A stretch of 36,029 nucleotides of DNA from an uncultured Solirubrobacteraceae bacterium (lineage in GTDB: Bacteria; Actinomycetota; Thermoleophilia; Solirubrobacterales; Solirubrobacteraceae), in the NCBI GenBank assembly GCA_902806205.1, contig CADCVR010000017.1:1-36029 (forward strand). The letters are read 5' to 3'. A program made the position numbers and the translations under genes. Below the pieces are notes generated by a model. The model was not told the origin of the DNA. It worked only from the letters and a program-made list of their open reading frames with translations, and made no database searches. Shown piece after piece: positions 24,298 through 31,696 of this stretch (position 1 is the stretch's first letter; every line of letters begins with the position of its first letter).

Positions 24298-24513
24298 ATG
24301 CCCCAGCGCATCTCCATCGGCATCTACGCATCCGCACCGCTCGTCCTCCGCGTCTCCGAGGAGCAGCTCTCGAGCCTGCAGGACGCTCTGGGCACCGAGG
24401 GCTGGCACGACATCTCCGCGGAGGACGGCACGGTCAGGCTCAATCTCCAGCACGTCCTCTGGCTCAAGGTGGACAAGGACGAGCAGCGGGTGGGCTTCGG
24501 GCTGGGAGGCTGA
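24298..24513 (+). CDS. Hypothetical protein, 71 aa
   Basis: I do not recognise the family. The 71-aa product starts MPQRISIGIYASAPLVLRVS and appears to be a small alpha/beta protein with mixed charge (EEQLSSLQDALG, SAEDGTVRLNLQHVLWLKVD). There is no membrane segment or signal. AAGGA about 8 nt before ATG 24298 is a suitable ribosome binding site, and it lies 12 nt after the epimerase stop, so it is probably in the same transcript. Confidence 0.7.
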   Translation: MPQRISIGIYASAPLVLRVSEEQLSSLQDALGTEGWHDISAEDGTVRLNLQHVLWLKVDKDEQRVGFGLGG

Positions 24514-24557
24514 GCCGCACCGGGGCTGTCGTCTGTCGGGGGGAGGCCTCTCGCCCC

Positions 24558-24563
24558 TACCCT
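24558..24563 (+). promoter_or_regulatory. Putative -10 element (TACCCT) for leaderless MYG1-like gene
   Basis: TACCCT lies 7 nt before ATG 24571 and matches TANNNT. The gap after the 71-aa gene is 57 bp. Confidence 0.45.
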
Positions 24564-24570
24564 CCTGCCC

Positions 24571-25449
24571 ATGCTGGTCGCCACGCACCCCGGAAACTTC
24601 CACGCCGACGACGTCTTCGCCGTCGCCACGCTCGGGCTGGCGCTCGGGGAGCTCGACGTCGTGCGCACCCGCGACGAGGCGCTGATCGCCGGAGCCGACG
24701 TCCGCGTCGACGTGGGTGCGCGCTCCGACGCGGCCACGGGCGATTTCGATCACCACCAGAAGGATGGCGCCGGCAAGCGCGCCAACGGCATCAGCTTCGC
24801 GAGCTTCGGCCTGGTCTGGCGCGAGCACGGCGCCGCGCTCGCTGCCGGCCAGGAGGCCGCGCGGGCGGTCGACGAGCGCCTCGTGCAGGGCGTCGACGCC
24901 AACGACACGGGCCAGACCATCGTGCAGCCGCTCGTCGGCGAGGTGCGGCCGATGACCGTCAGCGGCGTCATCGCGGCGCTGAACCCGGCGTGGGACGAGG
25001 AGCGCACCCCCACCGAGGAGGACGAGCGCTTCGGCACGGCCGTCGCGCTGGCCACGGGAATCCTCGAGCGCGAGATCGCCGGCGCGGCCGCCTCTCGGCG
25101 CGCGCAGCAGCGCGTGCGCGACGCGATCGCCCGCGCGCGCGACCCGCAGGTGATCGAGCTCGACGGCAACCTGCCGTGGCGGGAGTCCGTGGTCACCCAG
25201 GCGCCCGCGGCGCTCTTCGTCGTCTACCCGAAGCCCGACTGCTGGGGCCTGCACGCCGTGCCGCTCGACCTCGGGGGCTTCGACAACCGGCGGGACCTCC
25301 CGTCCGAGTGGGCGGGCTTGAGCGGCGCACGGCTCGCGGCGACCACGGGCGTCCCCGACGCGATCTTCTGTCACGCGGCGGGCTTCTACGCCTCCGCGGG
25401 CTCGCGCGAGGGCGTCCTGGCGCTCGCGGAGCGGGCCCTGCGGGGCTAG
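24571..25449 (+). CDS. MYG1 family protein (UPF0160), DHH-like putative nuclease/phosphoesterase
   Basis: MYG1 proteins are related to DHH phosphoesterases; eukaryotic MYG1 is described as a 3'-5' RNA exonuclease. The 292-aa product has HPGNFHADD (6-14), an Asp in VDVGARSD, DFDHHQKDG (58-66), DANDTGQ and the C-terminal FCHAAGFYA. These are metal-binding and family signatures. The bacterial role is not established. The stop TAG lies in the palindrome CTAG (25446-25449), which also supplies the stop of the convergent PLD gene. Confidence 0.9.
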   Translation: MLVATHPGNFHADDVFAVATLGLALGELDVVRTRDEALIAGADVRVDVGARSDAATGDFDHHQKDGAGKRANGISFASFGLVWREHGAALAAGQEAARAVDERLVQGVDANDTGQTIVQPLVGEVRPMTVSGVIAALNPAWDEERTPTEEDERFGTAVALATGILEREIAGAAASRRAQQRVRDAIARARDPQVIELDGNLPWRESVVTQAPAALFVVYPKPDCWGLHAVPLDLGGFDNRRDLPSEWAGLSGARLAATTGVPDAIFCHAAGFYASAGSREGVLALAERALRG

Positions 25450-26822
25450 ATCTCCCGCCGCACGAGCGAAAGCGCCTGCTCCTGGAGGCGGTGATGCAGC
25501 GGGCGCCCACGCCAGCGACCCGGCTCGATCGCGTTCGCGTTCGCGAGGTCCTCCTCGAACTGCCGCGTGAGCTCGCCCGCGAAGTCCGCGGACTGCACGC
25601 ACAGGGTCGCCTCGTCCTGGAGCTGGAAGGAGCGGTTGTCGAAGTTCACGGAGCCGACCGTCGACCACACGCCGTCGACGACCATCGTCTTGGCGTGGAG
25701 CATCGTCGGCGTGTACTCGTACAGGCAGACCCCCGCGTCGAGCAGCCGGCTGTAGGCCTCGCGACCCGCCATCCGCACGAACGGCTTGTCGATGTTGGCC
25801 CCGGGCACGAGGACACGGATCCGCGTGCCGCGCTCGGCCGCCTTCTCGAGGGCGTCGATGAACGCGGGCCGGGGCGCGAAGTACGCCGCCGTGAGGTCGA
25901 GGGTCTGGCGCGCGCAGGCGATCGCCAGGAAGTAGAGCGCCTCGACGTTCGTGTCACCCACCCCGGCGCTGGAGCGCACGACCTGCATCGGCCCGCCGTC
26001 GGCGACGGGCTGCAGGTCGGGGAGGTGCTCCGGGCCGACGAGCGCGCAGCCCGTCGCCTCGAGCCAGTTCTCCGCGAACGCGCCCTGCAGCCCGCGCACC
26101 GCCGGGCCGCGCACGGTCACGTGCGTGTCGCGCCAGTGGTCGGGGTCCTCGCCGTTGCCCGTCCACTCGTCGGCGATCCCGACGCCACCGATCATCCCGC
26201 GCTCCCCGTCGATCACGAGCAGCTTGCGGTGCGTGCGGTTGTTCATCCGGCTCAGGGCGTAGGGCCGGGGTGGGCGAAACAGCGCCACCTCCACGCCGGC
26301 CTCACGCATCTCCCGAACGACGGAACGGTCCATCTTCACCGAGCCGACGAAGTCGAGCAGCACGCTGACGTGCACCCCGGCCCGGGCGCGTGAGCAGAGC
26401 AGGCCGGCGATCTCCTTGGCGATCTCGCCCTTCCAGAAGACGTACGTCGTGAGGGTGATCGTCCTGCGCGCGCTCTCGATGGCCTCGGTGAACGCGGGGA
26501 AGATCGCGTCCCCGTTGACGTGCAACTCGACCGTGTTTCCTGCGGAGATCGGCGCGCCCGTCAGCGCCTCGGCGGCGCGCATGAACGCGTGGTCGCCGAC
26601 GTCGAGCTGGTCGCACTTGAGCTCGTAGCCCTCGCCGTCCTCCCGGCGGTGGCGCAGCGACTCGCTCGCGTAGCGCGCCCCGAACACGGCGGCGACCGCG
26701 GCCGGCCACGCGTAGCGGGCGACGCGGCGCGGCGGCGGGCGGAGGCGGCGTTGAAGGCGCGCGCCGTGGCGCGCGACGGAGCTCCGCGGACCCGCTCGGG
26801 CAACGGTGAGCGGTCCGGTCAC
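25446..26822 (-). CDS. Phospholipase D / cardiolipin synthase-like protein
   Basis: PLD-superfamily cardiolipin synthases join phosphatidyl groups. The 458-aa product has two HKD motifs: His198-Lys200-Asp205 (HRKLLVIDG...GG) and His376-Lys378-Asp383 (HAKTMVVDG, followed by VGSVNFDNRS). The N-terminus has Arg-rich stretches and a short hydrophobic stretch (about 37-49), and does not show the two membrane helices of classical Cls. The GTG start at 26822 overlaps the stop of the diacylglycerol-kinase-like gene (GTGA). Phospholipid exchange or hydrolysis is also possible; the partner gene favours a lipid role. Confidence 0.9.
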   Translation of the reverse strand: MTGPLTVARAGPRSSVARHGARLQRRLRPPPRRVARYAWPAAVAAVFGARYASESLRHRREDGEGYELKCDQLDVGDHAFMRAAEALTGAPISAGNTVELHVNGDAIFPAFTEAIESARRTITLTTYVFWKGEIAKEIAGLLCSRARAGVHVSVLLDFVGSVKMDRSVVREMREAGVEVALFRPPRPYALSRMNNRTHRKLLVIDGERGMIGGVGIADEWTGNGEDPDHWRDTHVTVRGPAVRGLQGAFAENWLEATGCALVGPEHLPDLQPVADGGPMQVVRSSAGVGDTNVEALYFLAIACARQTLDLTAAYFAPRPAFIDALEKAAERGTRIRVLVPGANIDKPFVRMAGREAYSRLLDAGVCLYEYTPTMLHAKTMVVDGVWSTVGSVNFDNRSFQLQDEATLCVQSADFAGELTRQFEEDLANANAIEPGRWRGRPLHHRLQEQALSLVRREI

Positions 26823-27667
26823 GGGACGACCACCTCCACGCGGCCGTCGAGGCGGAAGTGGCCGGAGTCCGGGGCCTCGCAGCGCTCCCCGTCGACGTTC
26901 CAGGCTTCTGCGCCCTCCACCACGACCGCGCGGCCGCGAAAGTGCGTGACGCCGTCCTGCTCGGTGAGCCCGCCGCGCTTCATGCCCCAGGCCCGCAGCG
27001 GAAGTGCCGTGCGCGAGCCGTCGTGCAGCACCGTCACGTCGAACTGACCGTCGCCGGGGTCGGCGGGCTCGACTCTCGAGCCCGCGCCGAACGCGCCGGT
27101 TCCCGAGACGATGACCTGCCACGCCGCACCGTCGAAGACCTCCTCACCGTCGATCTTCACGCGGTAGGAGCACGCGTCCTCGCTGGCGCCCGCCTGGACG
27201 GCGCCGACCGCGTAGGCCAGCGCGCCGAGCGCGCCCTTCAGCGGCCCGGCGTTCTCCGCGGCGGCGACGGAGAGCCCGCAGGCCGCCGCGTTGAGGAACG
27301 GCACGTTGCCGGCGAGCCCGATGTCGAGCGTCCGCGTTCGCGCGGCGGGGTCGGCGGCGAGCACGGCCGCGTCCTCGGGCTGGTCCGGAAGGCCGAGGAA
27401 GCCCGCGAAGTCGTTCGCCGTCCCGCTCGGCAGCACCGCGAAGGAGATGCCCGCACGGCTCGCGCGGGACGCGGCCAGGCCGACGCCACCGTCGCCGGCG
27501 GCGACCACCAGGCGGTCGACGCCGTCGAGGTCGAGGCCGTCCAGCGCGTCGAACGGGCGCACGGTCACCTCTGCTCCCGCCGCGCGGAGTGCCTCCCCGA
27601 GAGCCTCCGCGTCCGTGCCGCCTCCCGAGCCTTCGTTGACCACCAAGAGGATGCGCACAGAAGGCAT
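26819..27667 (-). CDS. Diacylglycerol kinase-like lipid kinase (DAGK catalytic domain)
   Basis: These enzymes phosphorylate diacylglycerol or related lipids. The 282-aa product begins MPSVRILLVVNEGSGGG, has the nucleotide loop AAGDGGVG (56-63; the family norm is GGDGT) and LPSGTANDFA (79-88), and a beta-rich C-terminal domain (SGTGAFGAGSRV...DGQFDVTVL). I placed the start at ATG 27667 behind a GGGGGA site; the open frame extends upstream over the divergent gene. Its stop overlaps the PLD start. Only 22 nt separate its start from the divergent PAP2 start. Confidence 0.9.
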   Translation of the reverse strand: MPSVRILLVVNEGSGGGTDAEALGEALRAAGAEVTVRPFDALDGLDLDGVDRLVVAAGDGGVGLAASRASRAGISFAVLPSGTANDFAGFLGLPDQPEDAAVLAADPAARTRTLDIGLAGNVPFLNAAACGLSVAAAENAGPLKGALGALAYAVGAVQAGASEDACSYRVKIDGEEVFDGAAWQVIVSGTGAFGAGSRVEPADPGDGQFDVTVLHDGSRTALPLRAWGMKRGGLTEQDGVTHFRGRAVVVEGAEAWNVDGERCEAPDSGHFRLDGRVEVVVP

Positions 27668-27675
27668 CTTCCCCC

Positions 27676-27681
27676 TATCGT
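27676..27681 (+). promoter_or_regulatory. Putative -10 element (TATCGT) in a 22-bp divergent gap
   Basis: TATCGT lies 8 nt before the PAP2 ATG 27690 and matches TANNNT. The gap to the divergent lipid kinase gene is only 22 bp, so a leaderless transcript is almost required for the PAP2 gene, and the two promoters must overlap the opposite coding sequences. Confidence 0.5.
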
Positions 27682-27689
27682 GCCGCGCG

Positions 27690-28265
27690 ATGCCCGTCGA
27701 TTCGTCCACCCCACCGCCGCGGGACCCCGGCGCGCGCACCGCGCTGCGCCTCCTGCTGCGCGGCGGCCCCTTCGCCAGGGCGGTGGCCCGAGCCGATCTG
27801 GCGACCTACCGCGCCATCCGCAGCACGGCGCGCCCGCCCGGGGTGGTGCGTGCCGTATCGCGCTTTTCGAGCACGGGCGAGCACGCCGCCCTGTGGCTCG
27901 TCGTCGGCCTCGCCGGCACCGCCTTCGACGTCGAGCGCCGGCCGCGCTGGCGCCGCGCGGTGATCGGGGTGGGAAGCGCCTACCTCGCGAACTTCGCCTT
28001 GAAGAACGTCTTCCGCCGCAAGCGCCCGCTGCTCGAGGAGCTGCCGCAGCTCATCAAGACGCCGACCGCGCTGAGCTTCCCGAGCGCGCACGCCACCTCG
28101 AGCTTCGCGGCCGCGCGCGCCTATTCGCCGCTGCTGCCCCCGCGCCCGCTCTACGCGGTCGCCGGCGCGATGGCACTTTCGCGGGTCTACCTCGGCGTCC
28201 ACTACCCGACCGACATCGTCGCGGGCGCGACCTTCGGGACGATCATGGGCAGCGCCGCGCGGTGA
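27690..28265 (+). CDS. PAP2 family phosphatase
   Basis: PAP2-superfamily enzymes remove phosphate from lipid phosphates such as phosphatidate or undecaprenyl diphosphate. The 191-aa product has the three phosphatase motifs: KNVFRRKRP (Lys105, Arg112, Pro113), PSAH (131-134) and SRVYLGVHYPTD (Ser164, Arg165, His171, Asp175). Several hydrophobic segments indicate a membrane protein. It is divergent from the lipid kinase and PLD genes, and its end overlaps ychF (GTGA). A role in phospholipid turnover fits the context. Confidence 0.9.
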   Translation: MPVDSSTPPPRDPGARTALRLLLRGGPFARAVARADLATYRAIRSTARPPGVVRAVSRFSSTGEHAALWLVVGLAGTAFDVERRPRWRRAVIGVGSAYLANFALKNVFRRKRPLLEELPQLIKTPTALSFPSAHATSSFAAARAYSPLLPPRPLYAVAGAMALSRVYLGVHYPTDIVAGATFGTIMGSAAR

Positions 28266-29347
28266 AGGTCGGGATCGTCGGCATGCCCAACGCGGGCAAG
28301 TCGTCGCTGTTCAACGCCCTCACCAGCGCGGGCGCCGAAGCCGCGAACTACCCGTTCACCACGATCGAGCCCAATATCGCGATCGTGCCCGTCGAGGACG
28401 CGCGCCTCACGGAGGTCTCCGTGATGATCGGCGCGTCGGACATCGTCGCCGACACCATCGCCTTCCACGACATCGCGGGCCTCGTGCGCGGCGCGAGCGA
28501 GGGCGAGGGCCTGGGCAACAAGTTCCTCGCGAACATCCGCGAGACGGACGCGATCATCCACGTCGTCCGCGCCCACCACGACGAGAACATCCTCCACCCG
28601 GAGGGTTCCGTCGATCCCGCGCGGGACATCGAGACGATCGAGACCGAGCTCGTCTACGCCGACCTCGAGCAGGTGGAGCGCCGGCTGGAGCGCGTGGTGC
28701 GGACGGCGAGGGGCGGCGACCGAGCCGCCGTGGTGGAGCAGAGCTGGCTCGAGGCGGTCCGTGACGAGCTCCAGGCCGGGCGCCCGGCGCGCGGCGTCCC
28801 GGTGCCCGGCGCGATGGACAGGAGCCAGTCCGTTCAGCTCATCACGGCCAAGCCGGTGCTCTTCGTCGCCAACGTCGACGAGGGCTCGGACGAGATTCCG
28901 CCGGAGGTCGTCGCACACGCCGAGGCGGTCGGCGCGGGCGTGGTGTCGGTCTCCTCGCGCATCGAGTCCGAGCTGCGCGAGATGGACGACGAGGAGGCGG
29001 CCGAGATGCGCACCGAGCTCGGCGCGGGGACGTCGACCGACCCGCCCCTGCAGCGCGTCGTACGCGGCGCGTTCTCCCTGCTCGACCAGATCGCGTTCTT
29101 CACCGTCGGCACGGGCAAGCGCGCGCAGTCCTGGCACCTGCGCCGGGGCTCGACGGCCTGGCATGCCGCGGGGGAGATCCACTCCGACATCCAGCGCGGC
29201 TTCGTGCGCGCGGAGGTCATCCCCTACGACAAGCTGCTGGAAGCCGGGGGGTACTCCGCTGCCCGCGACGTCGGCACCCTGCGCCTGGAGGGCCGCGACT
29301 ACGTCGTGCGGGACGGCGACGTGATCACGGTGAAGTTCACGCCGTAG
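28262..29347 (+). CDS. ychF: Redox-regulated/ribosome-associated ATPase YchF (OLA1 family)
   Basis: YchF is a universally conserved P-loop ATPase that binds ribosomes. The 361-aa product has the G1 loop GMPNAGKSS (7-15), DIAGLVRGASEGEGLGN around the G2/G3 region, the modified G4 motif NVDE (in LFVANVDEGS) which explains ATP preference, and a C-terminal TGS domain (SWHLRRGSTAWHAAGEIHSDIQRGFVRAEVI in pieces). The start is GTG 28262, overlapping the PAP2 stop. There is no functional link that I know of with the PAP2 gene; the coupling is probably positional. Confidence 0.95.
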   Translation: MKVGIVGMPNAGKSSLFNALTSAGAEAANYPFTTIEPNIAIVPVEDARLTEVSVMIGASDIVADTIAFHDIAGLVRGASEGEGLGNKFLANIRETDAIIHVVRAHHDENILHPEGSVDPARDIETIETELVYADLEQVERRLERVVRTARGGDRAAVVEQSWLEAVRDELQAGRPARGVPVPGAMDRSQSVQLITAKPVLFVANVDEGSDEIPPEVVAHAEAVGAGVVSVSSRIESELREMDDEEAAEMRTELGAGTSTDPPLQRVVRGAFSLLDQIAFFTVGTGKRAQSWHLRRGSTAWHAAGEIHSDIQRGFVRAEVIPYDKLLEAGGYSAARDVGTLRLEGRDYVVRDGDVITVKFTP

Positions 29348-29437
29348 CGGTCTCCGCCGAGCCGCTCTTCGATCCGCAGGCGCCCCACGGTCGCTGAGCG
29401 GCCGTCGACCGGCGCCGAAGGACTGGCGCCTTGGCGT

Positions 29438-29443
29438 TAACCT
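29438..29443 (+). promoter_or_regulatory. Possible -10 element (TAACCT) before the PAP2_3 pair
   Basis: TAACCT is 10 nt before ATG 29454, slightly farther than in the other examples. Upstream, GGCGCC occurs twice (29411-29416 and 29425-29430) and could form a small hairpin ending the ychF transcript. Confidence 0.3.
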
Positions 29444-29453
29444 CACAGCAGCA

Positions 29454-30548
29454 ATGGACCCCTCGATGGTTGCACTGCACGGTCGCGGCGTGAGGGTCCT
29501 CACGGACCCGCCCGCTTCCACATCGCCCCGGCGGCGCATGCTGGTGGCCGGCCCCGCGGTCGCGGCGGTCTCGATCTTCGCCGCGCTGGTCGCGACGAAC
29601 GCCGCGGGCCTGCCGCTGCGGGATCCCGACCACGTCGCCGGCCGTCGCCTCGTCCTGGTGCTCTGCCTGGTGGCGGTGCTCGTCGCGCTCGACGTCGTGG
29701 TCCGTGCCGGTCGTCGCACGGGCACCCTGCGACCGACCCGCGCGGAGCTGAGACGCGTTCGCCGCGAGCGCTGGACGCTCGGCCGGGGAGTGGCCGTCGC
29801 CAGCGCCCTGACCAGCTTCTACGTGAGCTACCTGGCCTACCGCAACCTCAAGAGCGTGGTTCCGCTGCTCCGGCCGGGTGAGCTCTTCGACCGCCAGCTC
29901 GCCGCGCTCGATCGCATGCTGTTCGCCGGCAACGATCCCGCCGCGCTGCTGCATACCGTCCTGGGCACCGGGCTGCCGACCCACGTCCTGTCGGTCGCAT
30001 ATCTGCTGTTCTTCGCCTTCATCCCGGCGACGCTGGCCCTGGCCCTCGTCTTCTCCCCGAACCTGCAGGCCGGCCTGTTCTACGCGACCGCCCAGTCGAT
30101 CAACTGGCTCCTGGGCGCTGCGAGCTACTTCCTCCTGCCTGCCCTGGGGCCGGTCTACGCCGAGCCGGCCGTCTTCGCCAACCTGCCGCCCTCCGGCGTC
30201 ACCCGGCTGCAGGACATCCTGCTCGACCAGCGGCTCGAGTTCATCCGCGACCCGATGGCCGGCACGGCACAGAGCATCGCGGCGTTCTCCTCACTGCACG
30301 TCTCGATCTTCTTCACCGCTGCGCTGGTCGCCCACGCGCTCGGGCTCGGGCGAAGCCTGCGGGTCGGCGCGTGGCTCCTGCTCGGCCTGACGATCGCGGC
30401 CACGATCTTCCTCGGGTGGCATTACGTCGTCGACGACTTCGGCGGGCTGCTGCTCGGCGCCGCGGCGTTCGCCCTGGCCCGCGCCCTCACCGGCGTCGAC
30501 CTGCGCGCCGCACGACGACCGTCCACGCCGGCCCCGTCACCGGCGTGA
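29454..30548 (+). CDS. PAP2_3 (AUR1-like) membrane phosphatase/phosphotransferase, first of a tandem pair
   Basis: PAP2_3 proteins resemble inositolphosphotransferases and lipid phosphatases. The 364-aa product has about seven hydrophobic segments, the polar core YRNLKSVVPLLRPGELFDRQL, AASYFLLPALGP, FSSLHVSI (near 280, equivalent to PSxH) and FLGWHYVVDDFGG (near 320-332, with the catalytic His and Asp). It starts at ATG 29454; M5 is an alternative. It shares the whole architecture and long identical stretches with the next gene, and its stop overlaps that gene as GTGA. The substrate is unknown; phosphoinositide or mannose-lipid transfer is possible in actinobacteria. Confidence 0.85.
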   Translation: MDPSMVALHGRGVRVLTDPPASTSPRRRMLVAGPAVAAVSIFAALVATNAAGLPLRDPDHVAGRRLVLVLCLVAVLVALDVVVRAGRRTGTLRPTRAELRRVRRERWTLGRGVAVASALTSFYVSYLAYRNLKSVVPLLRPGELFDRQLAALDRMLFAGNDPAALLHTVLGTGLPTHVLSVAYLLFFAFIPATLALALVFSPNLQAGLFYATAQSINWLLGAASYFLLPALGPVYAEPAVFANLPPSGVTRLQDILLDQRLEFIRDPMAGTAQSIAAFSSLHVSIFFTAALVAHALGLGRSLRVGAWLLLGLTIAATIFLGWHYVVDDFGGLLLGAAAFALARALTGVDLRAARRPSTPAPSPA

Positions 30549-31696
30549 CGCGGCGTCGGGACGCGCGAAGGCCCGGATCGGCCGGGTGGCGTGGCACGGC
30601 GGCGGGCCTGCTGGTCGCCGCGGCCACCCTCGTCGCCGCGGCGATGGTCACCGACGTGGTGGGACTGCCGCTGCGCGATCCCGACCACGTCGCCGCGATC
30701 TACCTCGCCGTGGTGGGCTGCGGGGTGGCGGCGATGGTCGGGCTCGACATCCTGCTCCGTGCGCGCGCGCGCTCCGGAGCCTTCCCCCCGCCGCGAGCCG
30801 TGCTGCGGCGCGTCCGGCGCGAGCGGTGGACACCGGGGCGCACGGTGGCCGTCGGAGCCGCGCTGATCGGGTTCTACCTGACGTACATGGCCTACCGGAA
30901 CCTCAAGAGCGTGGTTCCGCTGCTGCGACCCGGTGAGCTCTTCGATCGCCAGCTCGCCGAGCTCGATCGCAGCATGTTCGGCGGCCACGATCCTGCCGCG
31001 CTCCTGCACGCCGCCCTCGGGACGGGCGTCGCGACGCACGTGCTCTCGAGTGCGTACGTCGTCTTCATCGTCTTCCTCCCGCTGACGATCGGGGTCGCGC
31101 TGGTCTTCCTCGACGACCTGCGGGCGGGCCTCTTCTACACGACCGCCCAGTCGGTCAACTGGGTGCTGGGCGCCGCGAGCTACTTCCTGCTGCCGGCCCT
31201 GGGACCGATCTACGCCTACCCGGCTGCCTTCGCCGGGCTTCCCGTCTCCGAGGTCACCGGCCTGCAGCAGATGCTGCTCGATCAGCGGGTCGATTTCCTG
31301 CGCGACCCCGCGGCCGCGACGCCGCAGGCCATCGCGGCCTTCGCCTCGCTGCACATCTCGATGAGCCTCACCGCCGCGGTGGCCGCGCACCTCCTGGGGC
31401 TCGGGAGGCGCCTGAAGATCGGGTTGTGGATCTGGTTCGTCCTGACGACGCTCGCCACGGTCTACCTGGGATGGCACTACGTGCTCGACGACGTCGGCGG
31501 CGTGGTGCTCGCGGTGATGGCACTGGCCCTGGCTCGCTTCCTCTGCGGGACCGATTTCCGCGCCGCGCGGCAGGCCCGGCGGGCGACCGCCTCGCTCGAG
31601 AGGACTGGGCGGGGCGGTGAGGATCGGCCGCCGGCGCTTCCCGTGCCTTCCGGGGTCCACGCGACGGGTCGCGGGGGCTCCTTGAGTCAGTACTGA
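30545..31696 (+). CDS. PAP2_3 (AUR1-like) membrane phosphatase/phosphotransferase, second of a tandem pair
   Basis: This is a paralogue of the preceding gene. The 383-aa product has the same elements: YRNLKSVVPLLRPGELFDRQL, QSVNWVLGAASYFLLPALGP, FASLHISM and YLGWHYVLDDVGG. It differs in its C-terminal tail, a charged, low-complexity extension (about residues 340-383) without homology to the first copy. GTG 30545 overlaps the first gene by 4 bp. The end overlaps the convergent GH2 gene by 10 bp. The two copies are not identical, so the duplication is old and both appear functional. Confidence 0.85.
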   Translation: MTRRRDARRPGSAGWRGTAAGLLVAAATLVAAAMVTDVVGLPLRDPDHVAAIYLAVVGCGVAAMVGLDILLRARARSGAFPPPRAVLRRVRRERWTPGRTVAVGAALIGFYLTYMAYRNLKSVVPLLRPGELFDRQLAELDRSMFGGHDPAALLHAALGTGVATHVLSSAYVVFIVFLPLTIGVALVFLDDLRAGLFYTTAQSVNWVLGAASYFLLPALGPIYAYPAAFAGLPVSEVTGLQQMLLDQRVDFLRDPAAATPQAIAAFASLHISMSLTAAVAAHLLGLGRRLKIGLWIWFVLTTLATVYLGWHYVLDDVGGVVLAVMALALARFLCGTDFRAARQARRATASLERTGRGGEDRPPALPVPSGVHATGRGGSLSQY

